DNA of 64,000 nucleotides from Geodermatophilus tzadiensis. GTDB lineage: Bacteria > Actinomycetota > Actinomycetes > Mycobacteriales > Geodermatophilaceae. The translations under genes were made by a program, and so were the position numbers. The DNA is taken from contig NZ_PVTG01000017.1 in assembly GCF_003002915.1 (NCBI RefSeq), forward strand, positions 62,001 through 126,000, in the 5' to 3' direction. Under the pieces are notes generated by a model. It ran no database searches and had not been told where the DNA came from. It saw only the letters and a list, made by a program, of their open reading frames with translations. Below, piece after piece: positions 29,520 through 37,780 of this stretch; position 1 is the stretch's first letter; each line of letters begins with the position of its first letter.

Positions 29520-30977
29520 GTGCTCGTCACCCTGACCACCACGCACGTGCCCGCGACCGACCTCGGCTTCCTGCTGCACAAGAACCCGGCGCGGGCGCAG
29601 CAGGTGGAGGTCTCGACCGGCACGGCGCACGTCTTCTACCCCGAGGCGGACGAGCACCGGTGCACCGCGGCGCTGCTGCTGGAGGTCGACCCGGTCGGCC
29701 TGGTGCGCACAGCTCGGGCCGGCGGGGACGACGGCGCGCTCGCCCAGTACGTCAACGACCGTCCGTACGCGGCGTCGAGCCTGCTGGCCGTGGCCCTGGG
29801 CAAGGCGTTCTCCAGCGCCCGCCGGGGGGTGAGCAGGGAACGGCCGGAGCTGGTGGACGTCGCCCTGCCGCTGGAGGTGCACGTCCCCGCGCTGTCGTGC
29901 CGCGGTGGCGTGGAGATGGCGCAGCGGTTCTTCGCGCCGCTCGGCTGGCGGGTCGACGCGAGGGCGGTACCGCTGGACGAGACCCTGCCGGACTGGGGCG
30001 TCTCCCGGTACGTCGACCTGCGGCTGGGCGGTGACCTCCGGCTCGCCGACGCGCTCAACCACCTCTACGTGGCCCTGCCCGTGCTCGACGACGCGAAGCA
30101 CTACTGGGTCGGCAGCGACGAGGTCGAGAAGCTGGTGCGCGCGGGCAGCGGCTGGCTGGCCGGCCACCCGGAGCGCGACCTCATCACGCGCCGGTACCTG
30201 GGCCACCGGACCGCCCTGACCCGCCGGGCGATCGAGCGGCTCGCCGAGGTCGACGACGCCGATCCCGAGACGCTGGACGACGCGATCGCCCCGCCGCTCG
30301 CCGCAGCCGGCGGTCCGCGGTCGCCGGAGGGCGAGGACGCGACCGACCGGCCGGTGCCCCTGGCGGTGCAGCGGCACGGGGCGGTGCTGGCCGCGCTGCG
30401 CTCGGCCGGCGCGCAGCGGGTCGTCGACCTCGGCTGCGGGGCCGGCGCGCTGCTGCACGCGCTGCTGGCCGAGCCGGCGTTCACCGAGGTCCTGGGCGTC
30501 GACGTCAGCGCCCGGGCGCTGGAGGTGGCCGCCCGGCGCCTGCGGCTCGACCGGCTCCCGGAGCGGCAGCGGGCACGCATCCGCCTCCTGCAGAGCGGCC
30601 TGACGTACACCGACGTCCGGCTCCGGGGCTACGACGCGGCGGTGCTGATGGAGGTCGTCGAGCACCTCGACCTCGACCGCCTGCCCGCGCTCGAGCACGC
30701 CGTCTTCGGCGCCGCCGCCCCCGCGACCGTCGTCGTCACCACGCCCAACGTCGAGTACAACGTCCGCTTCGAGGGCCTGCCGGCCGGCACCTTCCGGCAC
30801 CGCGACCACCGGTTCGAGTGGACCCGTCAGCAGTTCGCCGACTGGGTGGCCGCCGCCGGGGACCGGTACGGGTACACGGCGCGGCTGCTCGGCGTCGGCG
30901 AGGAGGACCCGGACGTCGGGACACCCACGCAGATGGCCGTGTTCACCCGCGGCGCGGCGACGGAGGTGGCGGCGTGA
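29520..30977 (+). CDS. hen1: 3'-terminal RNA ribose 2'-O-methyltransferase Hen1
   Basis: Bacterial Hen1 methylates the ribose 2'-OH at the new 3' end before Pnkp seals a cleaved RNA, so that the same toxin cannot cut again. The N-terminal half (1-260) is the bacterial-specific domain that binds Pnkp. The C-terminal SAM methyltransferase has VVDLGCGAGALL, GVDVSARAL and the metal-binding MEVVEHLD, with the further His of the site in RHRDHRFEW. It has 485 residues. GTG 29520 may be leaderless (GACACT 5 nt upstream). It overlaps pnkp by GTGA. Confidence 0.95.
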   Translation: MLVTLTTTHVPATDLGFLLHKNPARAQQVEVSTGTAHVFYPEADEHRCTAALLLEVDPVGLVRTARAGGDDGALAQYVNDRPYAASSLLAVALGKAFSSARRGVSRERPELVDVALPLEVHVPALSCRGGVEMAQRFFAPLGWRVDARAVPLDETLPDWGVSRYVDLRLGGDLRLADALNHLYVALPVLDDAKHYWVGSDEVEKLVRAGSGWLAGHPERDLITRRYLGHRTALTRRAIERLAEVDDADPETLDDAIAPPLAAAGGPRSPEGEDATDRPVPLAVQRHGAVLAALRSAGAQRVVDLGCGAGALLHALLAEPAFTEVLGVDVSARALEVAARRLRLDRLPERQRARIRLLQSGLTYTDVRLRGYDAAVLMEVVEHLDLDRLPALEHAVFGAAAPATVVVTTPNVEYNVRFEGLPAGTFRHRDHRFEWTRQQFADWVAAAGDRYGYTARLLGVGEEDPDVGTPTQMAVFTRGAATEVAA

Positions 30978-33532
30978 GCACCCCCGCCGAGGAGCGCCCG
31001 GCCGGTCGACCGCGCACCGTCGTCGTCCCCGACCTCGCCCTGGTCGTGCTGATCGGGGTCAGCGGCTCGGGCAAGAGCACCTTCGCGCGCCGGCACTTCC
31101 GGGCCACCCAGGTGGTCTCCAGCGACTCCTGCCGCGGCCTGGTCGCCGACGACGAGAACGACCAGTCGGCGACGCCGGCCGCGTTCGACCTGCTGCACCA
31201 CATCGCCGGCGTCCGGCTGCGCGCCGGCCGCCTCACGGTGGTCGACGCGACCAACGTCAAGCGCGAGGACCGGGCGTCCCTCGTGGCGCTGGCGCGCGAG
31301 CACGACGTGCTGCCGGTCGCGGTCGTCCTCGACGTGCCGGAGGGCGAGTGCCTGGCCCGCAACGCCGCCCGGCCGGACCGGGACCTCCCCCCCGAGGTGG
31401 TCCGGCGGCAGCGGACCGACCTGCGGCGCGGCCTGCGCGGCCTGGGCCGTGAGGGCTTCCGCAAGGTGCACGTGCTCGACGGCACCGAGGAGGTCGAGCG
31501 CGCGGTCGTCACCTACGAGAAGCAGTACAACGACCGGCGCGAGGACACCGGCCCCTTCGACGTCGTGGGCGACGTGCACGGCTGCCGCGCCGAGCTCGAG
31601 GACCTGCTGGGCGAGCTCGGCTACGAGCTGCGCCGCGACGAGCACGGCCGCCCGGTGGACGCCGAGCACCCGGCCGGACGACGAGCGGTCTTCGTCGGCG
31701 ACCTCGTCGACCGCGGGCCGGACTCACCCGGCGTCCTGCGCCTGGTCATGGGCATGGTCGCCGCCGGACACGCCCTGTGCGTGCCGGGCAACCACGAGGC
31801 CAAGCTGGTGCGCGCCCTGCGCGGTCGGGACGTGCAGGTCACCCACGGCCTGGAGCGCACGCTCGCCCAGCTCGAGGGGGAGGACGACGGCTTCCGGCGT
31901 CGGGTCGAGGAGTTCTGCCACGGCCTGGTCAGCCACTACGTCCTCGACGGCGGGGCGCTGGTCGTCGCGCACGCCGGGCTCAAGGAGTCGCTGCAGGGCC
32001 GGTCCAGCGCGCGGGTGCGGGCCTTCGCGCTGTACGGCGACACGACCGGGGAGACCGACGAGTTCGGCCTGCCGGTCCGCTACCCCTGGGCGAAGGAGTA
32101 CCGGGGCCGCGCGACGGTGCTCTACGGGCACACCCCCGTCCCGACGCCGGAGTGGGTGAACGACACGCTGTGCCTGGACACCGGCTGCGTCTTCGGCGGC
32201 CGGCTGACCGCGCTGCGCTACCCCGAGCGCGAGCTGGTCAGCGTCGCCGCCAGGGAGACCTACTACGAGCCGGCCCGCCCGTTCCTGCCCGAGGGGGAGG
32301 CGGCACCCGCGACCGGGACGCGGCGCCGGGACGACGTCCTCGACGTCGAGGACGTGCTCGGCAAGCGGGTCGTCGAGACCCGGCTCGCCGGCCGGGTGAC
32401 CGTGCGCGAGGAGAGCGCCGCGGCGGCGATCGAGGTGATGAGCCGCTTCGCCGTCGCCCCGGAGCAGCTGCTCCACCTGCCGCCGACGATGAGCCCGTCG
32501 GCCACCTCGACCCGGCCGGGGCTGCTCGAGCACCCGGCCGAGGCGTTCGCCTACTTCCGCACCGAGGGCGTGGCCGAGGTCGTCTGCCAGGAGAAGCACA
32601 TGGGCTCCCGCGCGGTCGCGCTGGTCCGCCGCGACCGCAGCGGTGCGCTGCACACCCGCACCGGTCGCTCCTTCTTCGGCCCCGGGCTGACCGCCGCGTT
32701 CCTGGGCCGCCTCGGCACCGCGGCGGAGGAGGCGGGGCTGTTCGAGGAGCTCGACAGCGAGTGGCTGCTCCTCGACGCCGAGCTGCTGCCCTGGTCGGTC
32801 AAGGCCGCTGACCTGGTCCGCAACCAGTACGCCACCGTCGGGGCCGCCGCCCGGACGGCGCTACCGGTCGCCGTGGCGGCCCTCGAGCAGGCGGCCGCAC
32901 GGGGCCTCGAGGTGGCCGACGTGCTCGACCGCCAGCGGCGGCGCGTCGCCGACGCGGAGGCGTTCACCCAGGGGTACCGGCGCTACTGCTGGCCCACCGA
33001 CGGGCTCGGCGGCGTCTCCTTCGCGCCCTTCCAGCTGCTCGCCTCCGCCGGCGCCACCCACGCCGACCGGCCGCACGCCTGGCACCTGGCCCTCGCCGAC
33101 CGCCTCGCCGCGGCCGACCCCGGACTCGTCCGCGGCACCCGCTCGCTCCCCGTCGACGTCACCGACCCGACGAGCGAGGCCGCGGCGACGGCGTGGTGGG
33201 AGGACCTGACCGCCGCCGGCGGTGAGGGCATGGTCGTCAAGCCCGCGGCCGGCCCGACCCGCGGGCGAGGTGGGGTGGTGCAGCCCGGCCTGAAGGTCCG
33301 CGGACGCGAGTACCTGCGGCTGGTCTACGGCCCGGACTACACCGAGCCCCGGCACCTCGACCGGCTGCGGCAGCGGTCGCTCGGCCGCAAGCGCGGACTC
33401 GCGCTCCGGGAGTACGCGCTGGGCGTGGAGGGGCTGGAGCGGCTGGCCCGGGGCGAGCCGCTGTGGCGCGTGCACGAGTGCGTCTTCGCCGTCCTCGCCC
33501 TGGAGTCCGAGCCGGTCGACCCCCGGCTCTGA
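30974..33532 (+). CDS. pnkp: Polynucleotide kinase-phosphatase (RNA repair ligase) Pnkp
   Basis: A three-domain RNA repair enzyme of 852 residues. It has an N-terminal 5' kinase (Walker A GVSGSGKS, 28-35). A central metallophosphatase removes 2',3'-cyclic phosphate (GDVHGC at about 199-204, GDLVDRGPDS, PGNHE and YGHTPVP). A C-terminal adenylyltransferase/ligase uses Lys541 in EKHMGSR as nucleophile. With Hen1 it heals and seals tRNAs cut by ribotoxins. GTG 30974 overlaps the hen1 stop; the frame upstream of it is hen1 shadow. The tRNA-Thr gene follows 96 nt later. Confidence 0.95.
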   Translation: MSTPAEERPAGRPRTVVVPDLALVVLIGVSGSGKSTFARRHFRATQVVSSDSCRGLVADDENDQSATPAAFDLLHHIAGVRLRAGRLTVVDATNVKREDRASLVALAREHDVLPVAVVLDVPEGECLARNAARPDRDLPPEVVRRQRTDLRRGLRGLGREGFRKVHVLDGTEEVERAVVTYEKQYNDRREDTGPFDVVGDVHGCRAELEDLLGELGYELRRDEHGRPVDAEHPAGRRAVFVGDLVDRGPDSPGVLRLVMGMVAAGHALCVPGNHEAKLVRALRGRDVQVTHGLERTLAQLEGEDDGFRRRVEEFCHGLVSHYVLDGGALVVAHAGLKESLQGRSSARVRAFALYGDTTGETDEFGLPVRYPWAKEYRGRATVLYGHTPVPTPEWVNDTLCLDTGCVFGGRLTALRYPERELVSVAARETYYEPARPFLPEGEAAPATGTRRRDDVLDVEDVLGKRVVETRLAGRVTVREESAAAAIEVMSRFAVAPEQLLHLPPTMSPSATSTRPGLLEHPAEAFAYFRTEGVAEVVCQEKHMGSRAVALVRRDRSGALHTRTGRSFFGPGLTAAFLGRLGTAAEEAGLFEELDSEWLLLDAELLPWSVKAADLVRNQYATVGAAARTALPVAVAALEQAAARGLEVADVLDRQRRRVADAEAFTQGYRRYCWPTDGLGGVSFAPFQLLASAGATHADRPHAWHLALADRLAAADPGLVRGTRSLPVDVTDPTSEAAATAWWEDLTAAGGEGMVVKPAAGPTRGRGGVVQPGLKVRGREYLRLVYGPDYTEPRHLDRLRQRSLGRKRGLALREYALGVEGLERLARGEPLWRVHECVFAVLALESEPVDPRL

Positions 33533-33596
33533 CCCGGGCCCGACCGCCGGAGGGGCGGCGTCCTGGAGCCCGCGGAGTCCTCGCCCGCGCTGTCCC

Positions 33597-33602
33597 TAGA
33601 CT
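33597..33602 (+). promoter_or_regulatory. -10 box (TAGACT) for tRNA-Thr
   Basis: TAGACT lies 26 nt before the mature 5' end of the tRNA. The same hexamer is used at cysS and disA. Confidence 0.45.
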
Positions 33603-33628
33603 CGTCCCGGGACTTGTTCCCGTGTCCC

Positions 33629-33701
33629 GCCGGCGTGGCGCAACTGGTAGCGCACCCGACTTGTAATCGGGCGGTTGGGGGTTCGAGTCCCCCCGTCGGC
33701 T
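33629..33701 (+). tRNA. tRNA-Thr (anticodon UGU)
   Basis: The cloverleaf is complete. The 7-bp acceptor stem (GCCGGCG with CGTCGGC, one G-U pair) is followed by discriminator U at 33701. The D stem is GCGC/GCGC. The anticodon stem CCCGA/TCGGG has loop CTTGTAA, with anticodon TGT at 33662-33664. The T stem is GGGGG/CCCCC with TTCGAGT. No CCA is encoded. It stands alone, not in a cluster. Confidence 0.96.
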
Positions 33702-33717
33702 CCCTCCCGCGACCCGC

Positions 33718-34146
33718 TCAGTCGAAGCTGCCCGCCCCGCCCACGCGGTAGGGGTGGCGCTGCTCGACCCGGGCGGTCCGGGCGCGCTCCGCCCGCTCCT
33801 CGCGCAGCCGGGCGGCGGTGCCCGCGGGGTAGCCGGCCTTGGCCACGCGGTGCTCGGTGGTCTCGACCATGAGGGCGAGGGAGTACATGAGCCCGACCAC
33901 CAGGCCGCCGAGCGCCGCGGTCAGCCGGTAGCCCACGCCGACCGGGACGACCATGCACAGCGCCACCAGCGGCGAGAGCTGCACCACCGAGCGGGTCAGG
34001 TGCCGGCGCGCCCAGCCGGGGCCGGTGGTGTCGGCGAGCACCCAGGCCGACAGCCGCCGGGGCAGCCGGCCGCCGAAGGCGTAGTAGAGCCACTGCCACG
34101 GGGTGGGCCGGGCGGTGGCCGCGGAGGGGCGGTGCTCGGTGCGCAC
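33718..34146 (-). CDS. DUF5313 family membrane protein
   Basis: A 142-residue actinobacterial protein of unknown function. It has the family opening PTPWQWLYYAFGGRLPRR, then WVLADTTGPGWARRH. Two membrane segments follow (about 60-78 and 85-105) and a basic Arg/Glu-rich tail. GTG 34146 is 6 nt after TACCGT on the minus strand (leaderless type). It converges on the tRNA gene, its stop lying 17 nt from the tRNA 3' end. Confidence 0.8.
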   Translation of the reverse strand: MRTEHRPSAATARPTPWQWLYYAFGGRLPRRLSAWVLADTTGPGWARRHLTRSVVQLSPLVALCMVVPVGVGYRLTAALGGLVVGLMYSLALMVETTEHRVAKAGYPAGTAARLREERAERARTARVEQRHPYRVGGAGSFD

Positions 34147-34255
34147 ACACCGACGGTAGGCCGGTCCGGCTGCTCGTGCCGCCCCTCGTGACGCGGGCCG
34201 TTGTGCGCGCTCGCGGCCGGGTGGAGACTGCCGCCGCCGAGGGAGGGAGGCGCCC

Positions 34256-34687
34256 GTGCAGATCGCCCACCTGCTCCGCCGGAAGGGTCCCGGCGTGGTC
34301 ACCGTGGCGCCCAGCGCGCCGGTCCGCGAGGCGCTCGGGCTGCTGGCCGAGCACGGCATCGGGGCGCTGCTGGTGGCCGCCGTCCCGGGCGCCGTCGACG
34401 GCGTCCTCTCCGAGCGCGACGTCGTCCGCGGGCTGCACACCTCGGGCCCGGGCGTCCTCGACGGGCCGGTGTCGGCGCTGATGACCGCCGAGGTGCGCAC
34501 CTGCGTCCCCGGCGCCTCCGTGCACGACCTGGCCCGCACGATGACCGACCACCGCGTCCGGCACGTGCCCGTGGTCGAGGACGGCCGGCTGCTGGGCATC
34601 GTCTCGATCGGCGACGTCGTCAAGGCGCGGCTCGACGAGCTCGAGGAGGAGCGCGCCCACCTCGTCGACTACATCCAGACCTCCTAG
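34256..34687 (+). CDS. CBS-domain pair protein
   Basis: A small cytoplasmic protein (143 residues) made of two CBS motifs, which together bind an adenine nucleotide and act as an energy or ligand sensor. The first motif spans about 8-60 with VDGVLSERDVVRGL, the second about 75-130 with VVEDGRLLGIVSIGDVVK. GTG 34256 is preceded by GGGAGGGAGG. No fused enzyme domain is present, so the partner is unknown. A hairpin terminator follows directly. Confidence 0.88.
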   Translation: MQIAHLLRRKGPGVVTVAPSAPVREALGLLAEHGIGALLVAAVPGAVDGVLSERDVVRGLHTSGPGVLDGPVSALMTAEVRTCVPGASVHDLARTMTDHRVRHVPVVEDGRLLGIVSIGDVVKARLDELEEERAHLVDYIQTS

Positions 34688-34692
34688 ACGCG

Positions 34693-34715
34693 GGTCCTGA
34701 GCCTGGCTCAGGACC
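34693..34715 (+). terminator. Hairpin after the CBS gene
   Basis: GGTCCTGAGC (34693-34702) and its complement (34706-34715) make a 10-bp perfect stem with loop CTG, 5 nt after the stop. Confidence 0.65.
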
Positions 34716-34731
34716 GCTCGGGAGGCGGGCG

Positions 34732-34737
34732 TACGGT
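34732..34737 (+). promoter_or_regulatory. -10 box (TACGGT) for leaderless rarD
   Basis: TACGGT ends 7 nt before GTG 34745. An alternative GTG at 34736 overlaps the -10 box itself, which argues against it. Confidence 0.5.
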
Positions 34738-34744
34738 GCGGCGC

Positions 34745-35659
34745 GTGGACGAGCGGCGCACCGGGACGGCGGCGGGGCTGGCCGCCTACGGGCTCTGGGG
34801 CCTGTTCCCGCTCTACTTCCCGCTGCTCGAGCCCGCCGGCGGGCTGGAGATCGTCGCCCACCGCGTGGTCTGGTCGCTGCTGTTCGTCGCGCTGCTGATC
34901 ACCGTGCTGCGCCGGTGGTCGCTGGTGCGCGCCGCGGTCACCGACCTCCGGTCGCTGCTCGTGCTGGCTGGCGCGGCGGTGCTCATCGCGGCCAACTGGC
35001 TGGTGTTCGTCTACGGCGTCAACTCCGGCCACGTGGTCGAGACCTCGCTGGGCTACTTCATCAACCCGCTGGTCAGCGTGCTGCTCGGCGTCGTCGTCTT
35101 CGCCGAGCGGCTGCGCCCGCTGCAGTGGACGGCGGTGGGCCTGGCCGCCCTCGCCGTCGCCGTCCTCACCTGGGACTACGGCCGCCCGCCCTGGATCGCG
35201 CTGACCCTGGCCCTCACCTTCGGCGGCTACGGCCTGCTCAAGAAGCTGGTGCGGGTCGAGGCGGCGCCGGGCCTGCTGGTGGAGACGGCGCTGGTGCTGG
35301 TGCCCGCGCTGGTGGTCATCGGGGTGCTCCAGGGCACCGGGCGGGGGACGGCGGGGGAGGGCACGGGGCACCTGCTGCTGCTGGTCAGCTCCGGCATCGC
35401 GACGGCGGTGCCGCTGCTGCTGTTCGCCGCGGCCGCCCGGCGGATCCCGCTGTCGACGGTGGGCCTGCTGCAGTACGTGACACCGCTCATGCAGCTGGCC
35501 ATCGGCGTCTTCGTCTACGGCGAGCCGATGCCCCCGGCGCGGCTGGCCGGGTTCGCCGTCGTGTGGACCGCGCTCGCCGTGTTCACCGTCGACAGCCTGC
35601 GGGCCGCCCGCGCGGCCGGGCGCCGGGCGGCCGCCGAGCAGGTGCCCGCCGCCGCGTGA
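34745..35659 (+). CDS. rarD: RarD-type EamA family transporter
   Basis: A ten-helix drug/metabolite transporter superfamily protein, 304 residues, with two repeated EamA halves. Family blocks are GLAAYGLWGLFPLYFPLL at the N-terminus, ANWLVFVYGVNSGHVVETSLGY in the first half, and PLSTVGLLQYVTPLMQLAIG in the second. RarD was named for chloramphenicol sensitivity in E. coli; its substrate is not established. GTG 34745 is selected by the -10 box. Confidence 0.88.
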   Translation: MDERRTGTAAGLAAYGLWGLFPLYFPLLEPAGGLEIVAHRVVWSLLFVALLITVLRRWSLVRAAVTDLRSLLVLAGAAVLIAANWLVFVYGVNSGHVVETSLGYFINPLVSVLLGVVVFAERLRPLQWTAVGLAALAVAVLTWDYGRPPWIALTLALTFGGYGLLKKLVRVEAAPGLLVETALVLVPALVVIGVLQGTGRGTAGEGTGHLLLLVSSGIATAVPLLLFAAAARRIPLSTVGLLQYVTPLMQLAIGVFVYGEPMPPARLAGFAVVWTALAVFTVDSLRAARAAGRRAAAEQVPAAA

Positions 35660-35774
35660 GGGCCTCGCCCGGTCACGGATCGCCGACGGCGCGCACGACA
35701 CGGCGCGGAGTGTCGGCACCCGGGCCTACCGTCGTGGGTGACGGCTTCCCCCCGATCGAACGGACGTCCCGGCC

Positions 35775-36107
35775 ATGACCCCCGACCCCGTCCCCGCGGT
35801 CTCCCCGCCCGAGGACACGGCGTCGAGCGAGGGTCCCGCGCAGCCCGCGGGCCTCACCCGGCGCGAGCACGAGATGCTGGCCTTCGAGCGGCAGTGGTGG
35901 CGCCACGCCGGCGCGAAGGAGACGGCCATCCGCGAGCAGTTCGGCGTCGCCCCGACGCGCTACTACCAGGTGCTCAACGCCCTGGTCGACCGCCCCGCGG
36001 CGCTGGCCGCCGACCCCCTCCTGGTGCGCCGGCTGCGGCGGTTGCGAACCGCCCGGCGCCAGCGGCGTTCGCCTCACCTCCTGGGCAAGGGCTCCCCGGC
36101 CATCTAG
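35775..36107 (+). CDS. DUF3263 domain protein
   Basis: A 110-residue cytoplasmic protein with the conserved FERQWWRHAGAKETAIREQFG and TRYYQVLNALVDRP segments, a helix-turn-helix-like fold that may bind DNA. Its function is unknown. In actinobacteria it commonly precedes a LytR_C protein, as here. The ATG has no good ribosome site; a TACCGT box about 40 nt upstream is a possible promoter. The TAG stop at 36105-36107 forms the first half of the -10 box of the next gene. Confidence 0.85.
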   Translation: MTPDPVPAVSPPEDTASSEGPAQPAGLTRREHEMLAFERQWWRHAGAKETAIREQFGVAPTRYYQVLNALVDRPAALAADPLLVRRLRRLRTARRQRRSPHLLGKGSPAI

Positions 36108-36110
36108 ATT
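36105..36110 (+). promoter_or_regulatory. -10 box (TAGATT) overlapping a stop codon
   Basis: TAGATT begins with the TAG stop of the DUF3263 gene and ends 8 nt before GTG 36119. The downstream gene is probably leaderless and can be read from its own promoter. Confidence 0.55.
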
Positions 36111-36118
36111 TGGTCACC

Positions 36119-37780
36119 GTGGGCAGGCACGCGGCGTCAGGTGGTGACCAACCGGACCGGCCGGCCGCCCCGGTGGCCGGTGGCCGGCGCCGCACCGACG
36201 GCACCCCACCCGGCGTTCCGTCACCCGTTCCGCCGCCCGCCGACCAGGTCGAGCCGAGCGACCACGCGACCGCCCCCGGCCGCAGCCGCGCCGACCGCCG
36301 GCGTGATGCCCTGCTCGCCGGCGACACCGACCGGCGCCGCCTGCTGACCGGCCGGCCGGCCGGGGCGACCGCGGCCCCGCGCACCGTCGAGCCGCCGGCG
36401 CCGTCCGCCTCCCGCCCCGCCCGGCCCGAGGTCCGGCCCGCGCGACCGCCGGCGCCGCCGGCCGGCCGCTCGCGCCCGGTCGAGCCCGCGCCGCTGACCC
36501 GTCCCCGCCTGCCCGCGCCGCCCGTCGCGAGTCCCGCGCGGCCCGAGCCGGAGCCGCCGGCCCGCCCGGCCGTCCTGGAGACCACCGTCGCGCCGTTCCA
36601 GGCGGTCCCCACGCCCCAGGCCGACGACGCCGGGCCCGCCGCACCGGCCATCGACCCCTGGGACCAGCCGGCCCGGCCCCCGGCCCGCGGCCGCAGCGCA
36701 CCCGCCCGCCGCGAGCCCGCCGTCCGGGCGCGTCCGGTCGCGGCCGCCCCGCCGGCCGCGCCGGCCCGGCCGGCACCCGTCGCGGCGGCACCCGTCGCGG
36801 CGCCGTCGTCCCCCGCGCCGTCGTCCCCCGCGCCCAACGGCGGCACCCCGGCCTACCGCGACTGGACCCGCCCCTCCGGCCCGGCCGACGCCCGCCCGGC
36901 CGCCCCGCCCACCGAGGCCATCCCCGACCGGGAGGTGGCCCGCGGCCGAGCCGCCGGGCCGGCCCCGCTGACCGAGGCCATCCCCGACCGCGAGGTCGTC
37001 CGCGACCGCGTCGAGCCGGCCCCGCCCACCGAGGCCATCCCCGACCGCGGGGTCGCCGAGCGGCACCGGGACGAGCCCGGGACCGGCCCCGACACCGGGA
37101 CGGACACCGGCGTCGTCGGCGGCCGGGCCGCGCTGCGGGCCGAGCGCCAGGCGCGGGAGGCCGAGCGGCAGGCGATGGAGGCCGAGCGGCGCAAGGCCGC
37201 GCGCCGGGCCGGCGTCTCGCGGGCCGCGCTGCGCGCCGCCGACGACCAGGCCGCCTCGCCGCGCCGCGGGCGTACCGCCCTGGGCCTGCTCGCCGTGGTC
37301 GTGGTCGCGCTGGTCGTGCTCGGCGTCTACAGCTTCGTCTCCCCGGCGGCCCAGGAGACCGGGTCCACCGAGCCCGCGACGACGACGGCGGCGCCGTCGT
37401 CGGTGCCGCCCCCGTCCGGCCCGCTGCCGCCGCTGTCGGTGTCGCCGCTGCCGCCGGTCGAGGAGGCGCCGGCCACGCCGGTCCGCGTGCCGGTGACCGT
37501 GCTCAACGCCACCCAGATCGGCGGGCTGGCCGCCGAGGTGGCCGGCTCGCTGTCCGGGCAGGGGTGGTCGACCGCCGGGGTCGGTGAGTACCAGGGCAGC
37601 GAGGTCGCCACGACGACCGTGTTCTTCACCCAGGGCGACGAGACCCAGCGCCAGTCGGCGGTGCAGCTGATGGACGCCTTCCCCCAGGTGACGGTCGGGC
37701 CCTCGGTGCGCTTCTTCGAGGTCCCCGGCGTGGCCGACCCCGGTCTGGTGGTCGTCGTCACCGGCGAGTGGCAGCCCTGA
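36119..37780 (+). CDS. LytR C-terminal domain membrane protein
   Basis: A 553-residue single-pass protein. The first 350 residues are Pro/Ala/Arg-rich and probably disordered, with three repeats of a TEAIPDR motif between about 265 and 315. A basic helical stretch comes next (GRAALRAERQAREAERQ and on). One membrane segment (about 387-410) is followed by a short Pro/Ser/Thr linker. The extracellular LytR_C domain (VPVTVLNATQIGGLAAEVAGSL to the end) is found in cell-wall-linked proteins. LytR_C alone does not have the LCP ligase activity, so a binding role is more likely. Confidence 0.85.
   Translation: MGRHAASGGDQPDRPAAPVAGGRRRTDGTPPGVPSPVPPPADQVEPSDHATAPGRSRADRRRDALLAGDTDRRRLLTGRPAGATAAPRTVEPPAPSASRPARPEVRPARPPAPPAGRSRPVEPAPLTRPRLPAPPVASPARPEPEPPARPAVLETTVAPFQAVPTPQADDAGPAAPAIDPWDQPARPPARGRSAPARREPAVRARPVAAAPPAAPARPAPVAAAPVAAPSSPAPSSPAPNGGTPAYRDWTRPSGPADARPAAPPTEAIPDREVARGRAAGPAPLTEAIPDREVVRDRVEPAPPTEAIPDRGVAERHRDEPGTGPDTGTDTGVVGGRAALRAERQAREAERQAMEAERRKAARRAGVSRAALRAADDQAASPRRGRTALGLLAVVVVALVVLGVYSFVSPAAQETGSTEPATTTAAPSSVPPPSGPLPPLSVSPLPPVEEAPATPVRVPVTVLNATQIGGLAAEVAGSLSGQGWSTAGVGEYQGSEVATTTVFFTQGDETQRQSAVQLMDAFPQVTVGPSVRFFEVPGVADPGLVVVVTGEWQP

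Noticed and set aside
33629..33701. tRNA gene as an integration site for a mobile element
   Set aside because: No integrase or direct repeat of the tRNA 3' end was seen nearby.
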